Both the position numbers and the translations under genes were made by a program. A stretch of 64,000 nucleotides of DNA, from positions 378,501 to 442,500 of the forward strand of contig NZ_CP050063.1 of the NCBI RefSeq assembly GCF_011604685.1. The letters are read 5' to 3'. The notes under the pieces are model-generated. The model had not been told where the DNA came from and did not search any database. It saw nothing but the letters and a program-made list of their open reading frames with translations. Source of the stretch: Spirosoma aureum (GTDB lineage Bacteria; Bacteroidota; Bacteroidia; Cytophagales; Spirosomataceae). Every line of letters starts with the position of its first letter. The first letter of the stretch is position 1. Positions 60,841 to 64,000 of the stretch are shown piece after piece.

Positions 60841-62142
60841 TGTATGGAGCAAAGACTCTTTAAATGCCTCGTATTGAGCAGGAATTCGAATGCTTATTTT
60901 AGATCGGCTGGCTAAACTGGCCAGTCTGTCAGGGACATGAACAGATTGGCCCAGTACATCTTCAACTAAGGGCTTAAATTTTGACGGATGGGCCGTAGCT
61001 AATGCAACACCCGTATAATCGATATTCCTGTCGAGCAGGTATTGTTGTAAGCCCAAAATGCCAATGGCGGTGTGAGGACAGGCGATATAGCCAAATTGGT
61101 CATAGATACGTTTCATCCCCACTCGTGTTTCGTCATCATCATAGAAATAGCCTGAAACATTTTCTTTGAAATGATCAAAATCATTACCGTAGAGATGAGC
61201 TAAACGAACAAAGTTGCTTGGACTCCCCACATCCATCGCATTCGAGATCGTCGCAATAGAGGCTTTAGGCGTATACACTCCCGTTTTTATGTAAGACGGC
61301 ACTACATGATTTAGGTTAGTTGCTGCCACAAAATGAGCAACAGGCAAGCCCATTTGTTGAACCATGGCACCAGCGCTAAGATTACCGAAATTTCCACTGG
61401 GCGTTGAAAAAACAACGGGTTTCCCCCATTTGCGTACCTGGCCGTATGCCCGAACGTAATAAAACCCCTGCGGAATCAACCGAAAAATATTGATCGAATT
61501 CGCAGAGGATAGGGATAAATGAGCGTTTAGCTCCGTATCGACAAAGGCTTGTTTCACGATAGCCTGACAATCGTCGAAAGACCCATCTACTTCAAATGCC
61601 TGAACATTTCCACCAAGCGTTGTTAATTGTTTTTCCTGAAGATCGCTAACTCGGCCAGAAGGATATAAGATTGAGACACGAACGCCAGGAACATTGTGGA
61701 AGCCCATAGCAACAGCTCCGCCCGTATCACCCGAAGTAGCTACCAAAATATTAACTTCTTTATCGTTACGGCCTGAATAATAAGACATTAAAGCCGCCAT
61801 ATAACGAGCTCCAACATCTTTAAAGGCCAGCGATGGACCGTGAAACAACTCAAGAACACTGGTTTTTCCTGGCTCCAGATCAACAACTGGTGTATCGAAT
61901 GGAAAAGCCTGATGCGTAAGGTTTTCCAGATCAGCCGTACTTATTTCATCACTAAAGAGTGCTTTACTGATCTCAAATCCAATATCTGCTAAAGACTGTC
62001 CAGCAATTTTTTCGAAAAAGTCAGTGCCTAAATGAGGTAAAGGAGTTGGCATATACAGTCCTTTATCAGCAGGTAGGCTGTGAAAAAGGGCTTCCTCAAC
62101 AGAAACAGTATTCTGAGGATTGTTGGTGCTATAAAAACGCAT
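60832..62142 (-). CDS. thrC: Threonine synthase
   Basis: ThrC makes threonine from O-phosphohomoserine with PLP. The protein is 436 residues from the ATG at 62142 (the frame runs 12 bp further to a TTG). It has the PLP lysine in HGPSLAFKDVGARYMAAL (about Lys108), the phosphate-binding ATSGDTGGAVAMGF and SANSINIFRLIPQ segments, and the C-terminal ATAHPSKF strand. It is of the long bacterial threonine-synthase type. It is convergent with the TPR gene; its last codons lie inside the 36-bp inverted repeat. Confidence 0.96.
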   Translation of the reverse strand: MRFYSTNNPQNTVSVEEALFHSLPADKGLYMPTPLPHLGTDFFEKIAGQSLADIGFEISKALFSDEISTADLENLTHQAFPFDTPVVDLEPGKTSVLELFHGPSLAFKDVGARYMAALMSYYSGRNDKEVNILVATSGDTGGAVAMGFHNVPGVRVSILYPSGRVSDLQEKQLTTLGGNVQAFEVDGSFDDCQAIVKQAFVDTELNAHLSLSSANSINIFRLIPQGFYYVRAYGQVRKWGKPVVFSTPSGNFGNLSAGAMVQQMGLPVAHFVAATNLNHVVPSYIKTGVYTPKASIATISNAMDVGSPSNFVRLAHLYGNDFDHFKENVSGYFYDDDETRVGMKRIYDQFGYIACPHTAIGILGLQQYLLDRNIDYTGVALATAHPSKFKPLVEDVLGQSVHVPDRLASLASRSKISIRIPAQYEAFKESLLHTVL

Positions 62143-62212
62143 ATGAAAAGGCAAAATAAGGCTACAAAGTACGGTAAATCAGTTCAATGAATCGAGTTTA
62201 AGTCATTGAAAA

Positions 62213-62242
62213 TGTGGAAAAGTAATGTGGATTAGTGGATAA
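62213..62242. promoter_or_regulatory. Cluster of three DnaA-box-like elements upstream of pruA
   Basis: Within 30 bp lie TGTGGAAAA (62213-62221), TGTGGATTA (62226-62234) and AGTGGATAA (62234-62242), each one mismatch from a DnaA box and all in the same orientation. They lie between the divergent thrC and pruA genes, 14 bp before a TACCTTTA element that resembles a -7 box. They could tie pruA or thrC expression to DnaA or be an outlying part of the origin. Confidence 0.5.
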
Positions 62243-62255
62243 GTAGGGCAATACG

Positions 62256-62263
62256 TACCTTTA
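62256..62263 (+). promoter_or_regulatory. Possible -7 box for pruA
   Basis: TACCTTTA differs from TAnnTTTG in the last base only. It lies about 100 bp before the pruA ATG and just after the DnaA-box cluster. Confidence 0.3.
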
Positions 62264-62362
62264 CAGACCAATAAACTTCACAACAGAAAAGAGTCGAAAT
62301 AGTCAAAGTGCAGAATGATATTTGCAAAAAACTACAAAACGTCTCGTAATCAGCAATTAATT

Positions 62363-63994
62363 ATGTCATTTGGATTATTCAACGTTCCAACGCCGGTTAA
62401 TGAGCCGGTAAAAGAGTATCGTCCTGGTTCTCCAGAGCGCGAAGCAGTAAAAAAAGCTTTGCAGGATTTTCGATCGGTAGAAACAGACATTCCTATGTAT
62501 ATCGGTGGCCAGGAGGTTCGCACAGACCGTAAAATCCGGGTCGCACCCCCTCACGATCATCAGCATACACTCGGCTATTTTCATGAAGGCGATGCTCAAC
62601 ATGTTGAACAGGCAATTGAAGCCGCATTAGCCGCAAAAGATAATTGGGCGAATTTATCCTGGGAGCACCGGGCCAGCATTTTCCTAAAAGCGGCTGATCT
62701 ACTCGCTGGACCATATCGGGCACGAATAAATGCTGCAACAATGCTTGGTCAGTCGAAAAACGCTTTTCAGGCAGAAATCGACTCTGCATGTGAGCTGATC
62801 GATTTTCTGCGATTCAATGTCCATTATGCAACGGATATCTACCGGCAGCAACCAAACTCTTCGCCGGGCGTCTGGAATCGACTTGAGTACCGTCCCCTCG
62901 AAGGATTCGTTTTTGCCCTGACTCCCTTCAATTTTACCGCTATTGCCGGTAATCTACCCACATCGGCCGCAATGATGGGAAACACAGTCGTTTGGAAACC
63001 AGCCTATACGCAGGTTTTATCGGCTAAAGTCATTATGGAGGTGTTACTGGAGGCAGGTTTACCTGATGGCGTCATAAATCTGATTTATGTAGATGGTCCG
63101 GTGGCTGGCGATAAAATTTTCAACCATCCCGATTTTGCAGGCATACACTTTACAGGTAGTACAGGCGTATTTCAAGCGATTTGGGGTACAATTGGCGCGA
63201 ACATACACAAGTACAATTCATATCCGCGAATTGTTGGTGAAACAGGAGGGAAAGACTTCGTGCTTGTGCATGAATCCGCAGATGCCGATGAAGTAGCTAC
63301 TGGTCTTGTACGTGGAGCATTTGAATATCAGGGACAAAAATGCTCAGCTGCATCACGCGCCTATGTTCCATCATCGCTTTGGCCGGCTATCGAAACCAAA
63401 GTAAAAGAGTTTCTGAGCGAGATAAAGATGGGCGCAACTGAAGACTTTACCAACTTCATTAACGCTGTCATTGATGAACGATCCTTTAAAAAGATCAAAG
63501 CTTATATCGATGCCGCTAAACAGAGTGATCAGGTAAAAATCGTGGCAGGAGGGAACTACGACGGTTCTAAGGGGTATTTTATCGAGCCAACCGTGCTTCA
63601 GGTAAATGATCCGAACTATAGAACAATGTGCGAAGAGATATTCGGGCCGGTATTATCAGTTTATGTGTATGAACCATCGGAGTTCGAATCGATACTACAG
63701 ATTGTGAACAGTACCTCACCTTATGCGTTGACAGGATCTATTTTTGCGAAGGATCGATATGTGATCGAACATACTTCGAAAGTACTCCAGAATGCCGCCG
63801 GTAATTTTTATATTAACGATAAACCTACCGGAGCAGTAGTAGGACAACAGCCATTTGGGGGAGCGCGAGCGTCGGGAACGAACGATAAAGCGGGATCAGC
63901 TTTAAATTTATATCGCTGGGTTTCGGCACGTACAATTAAGGAAACCTACGTGACTCCCAGGCACTTCGCTTATCCATTCCTACAGGCCGACTAA
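62363..63994 (+). CDS. pruA: L-glutamate gamma-semialdehyde (1-pyrroline-5-carboxylate) dehydrogenase
   Basis: PruA oxidises glutamate semialdehyde to glutamate with NAD, the second step of proline breakdown. The protein is 543 residues from the ATG at 62363; an in-frame start 48 bp earlier is less likely. It has the aldehyde-dehydrogenase fold: TPFNFTAIAGNLPT, FTGSTGVF, the catalytic glutamate in VGETGGKDFVLV, the catalytic cysteine in EYQGQKCSAASRAYVP, and the C-terminal GGARASGTNDKAGS. Length and layout match stand-alone P5C dehydrogenases. The gene ends 6 bp before the window ends. Confidence 0.95.
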   Translation: MSFGLFNVPTPVNEPVKEYRPGSPEREAVKKALQDFRSVETDIPMYIGGQEVRTDRKIRVAPPHDHQHTLGYFHEGDAQHVEQAIEAALAAKDNWANLSWEHRASIFLKAADLLAGPYRARINAATMLGQSKNAFQAEIDSACELIDFLRFNVHYATDIYRQQPNSSPGVWNRLEYRPLEGFVFALTPFNFTAIAGNLPTSAAMMGNTVVWKPAYTQVLSAKVIMEVLLEAGLPDGVINLIYVDGPVAGDKIFNHPDFAGIHFTGSTGVFQAIWGTIGANIHKYNSYPRIVGETGGKDFVLVHESADADEVATGLVRGAFEYQGQKCSAASRAYVPSSLWPAIETKVKEFLSEIKMGATEDFTNFINAVIDERSFKKIKAYIDAAKQSDQVKIVAGGNYDGSKGYFIEPTVLQVNDPNYRTMCEEIFGPVLSVYVYEPSEFESILQIVNSTSPYALTGSIFAKDRYVIEHTSKVLQNAAGNFYINDKPTGAVVGQQPFGGARASGTNDKAGSALNLYRWVSARTIKETYVTPRHFAYPFLQAD

Positions 63995-64000
63995 TTATTT

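Noticed and set aside
1..64000. tRNA, rRNA, insertion sequences or integrases
   Set aside because: Read through on both strands by eye; none of their signatures (cloverleaf with CCA region, transposase DDE motifs, tyrosine recombinase box) was seen. A tRNAscan or Infernal run would settle small RNAs.

Overview
The window looks like a chromosomal segment from a Bacteroidota bacterium of the order Cytophagales, close to Spirosoma and its relatives. This is inferred from gene content and style: a GldJ-type gliding lipoprotein, a DUF4175 protein, many signal-peptide-II lipoproteins, a SusC-style LNEVVVVGYG motif, promoter-like TAnnTTTG boxes and roughly even base composition. I saw no rRNA, tRNA, insertion sequence, prophage or CRISPR array.

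Layout. 1-7.9 kb is a tryptophan operon, trpE(partial)-trpG-[methyltransferase]-trpD-trpC-trpF-[small acidic protein, frame-broken PIN toxin]-trpB-trpA, followed at once by hisIE. 7.9-8.9 kb has a small membrane protein, two strong inverted repeats and a RidA-type deaminase. 8.9-15.4 kb on the minus strand is a very large alpha-2-macroglobulin gene that is split by one missing base. 15.5-20.1 kb holds a cyclophilin, a large cytochrome-c/HEAT/propeller protein and a sugar-phosphate-isomerase-like protein. 20.3-27.9 kb is a plus-strand run: an ECF sigma factor, a probable membrane anti-sigma/beta-barrel partner, and a lipoprotein cluster that includes an inhibitory-type serpin. 27.9-34 kb carries typA, small secreted proteins, a GGCT-fold enzyme, a dienelactone hydrolase and a membrane metallophosphoesterase. 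34.1-40.8 kb is a complete TetR-TolC-adaptor-RND efflux operon. 41-63 kb is more housekeeping: recF, pdhA, an mhqED-like pair, a barstar-family protein, mfd, gldJ, comF, DUF4175, mnmG, a methyltransferase, a TPR protein, thrC and pruA.

The most important non-coding element is the AT-rich 485-bp gap at 58470-58954. It is packed with DnaA-box sequences (two perfect TTATCCACA boxes and several one-mismatch copies) and is a strong candidate for the chromosomal origin, oriC. Two ParB/parS-like palindromes lie nearby (55.6 kb, just before mnmG, and 45.6 kb). A perfect 36-bp inverted repeat between the TPR gene and thrC has a perfect DnaA box in each arm and also looks like a bidirectional terminator. 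A third small DnaA-box cluster precedes pruA. Together these suggest that 45-62 kb is the origin domain of the chromosome.

Two genes (the PIN toxin and the alpha-2-macroglobulin) are each broken by what looks like a single-base loss in or beside a short homopolymer, so an assembly error must be considered for both. Start codons were moved from the longest open frame to the first plausible ATG where a TTG had merely extended it. The exceptions are mfd and the methyltransferase before oriC, where TTG looks real.
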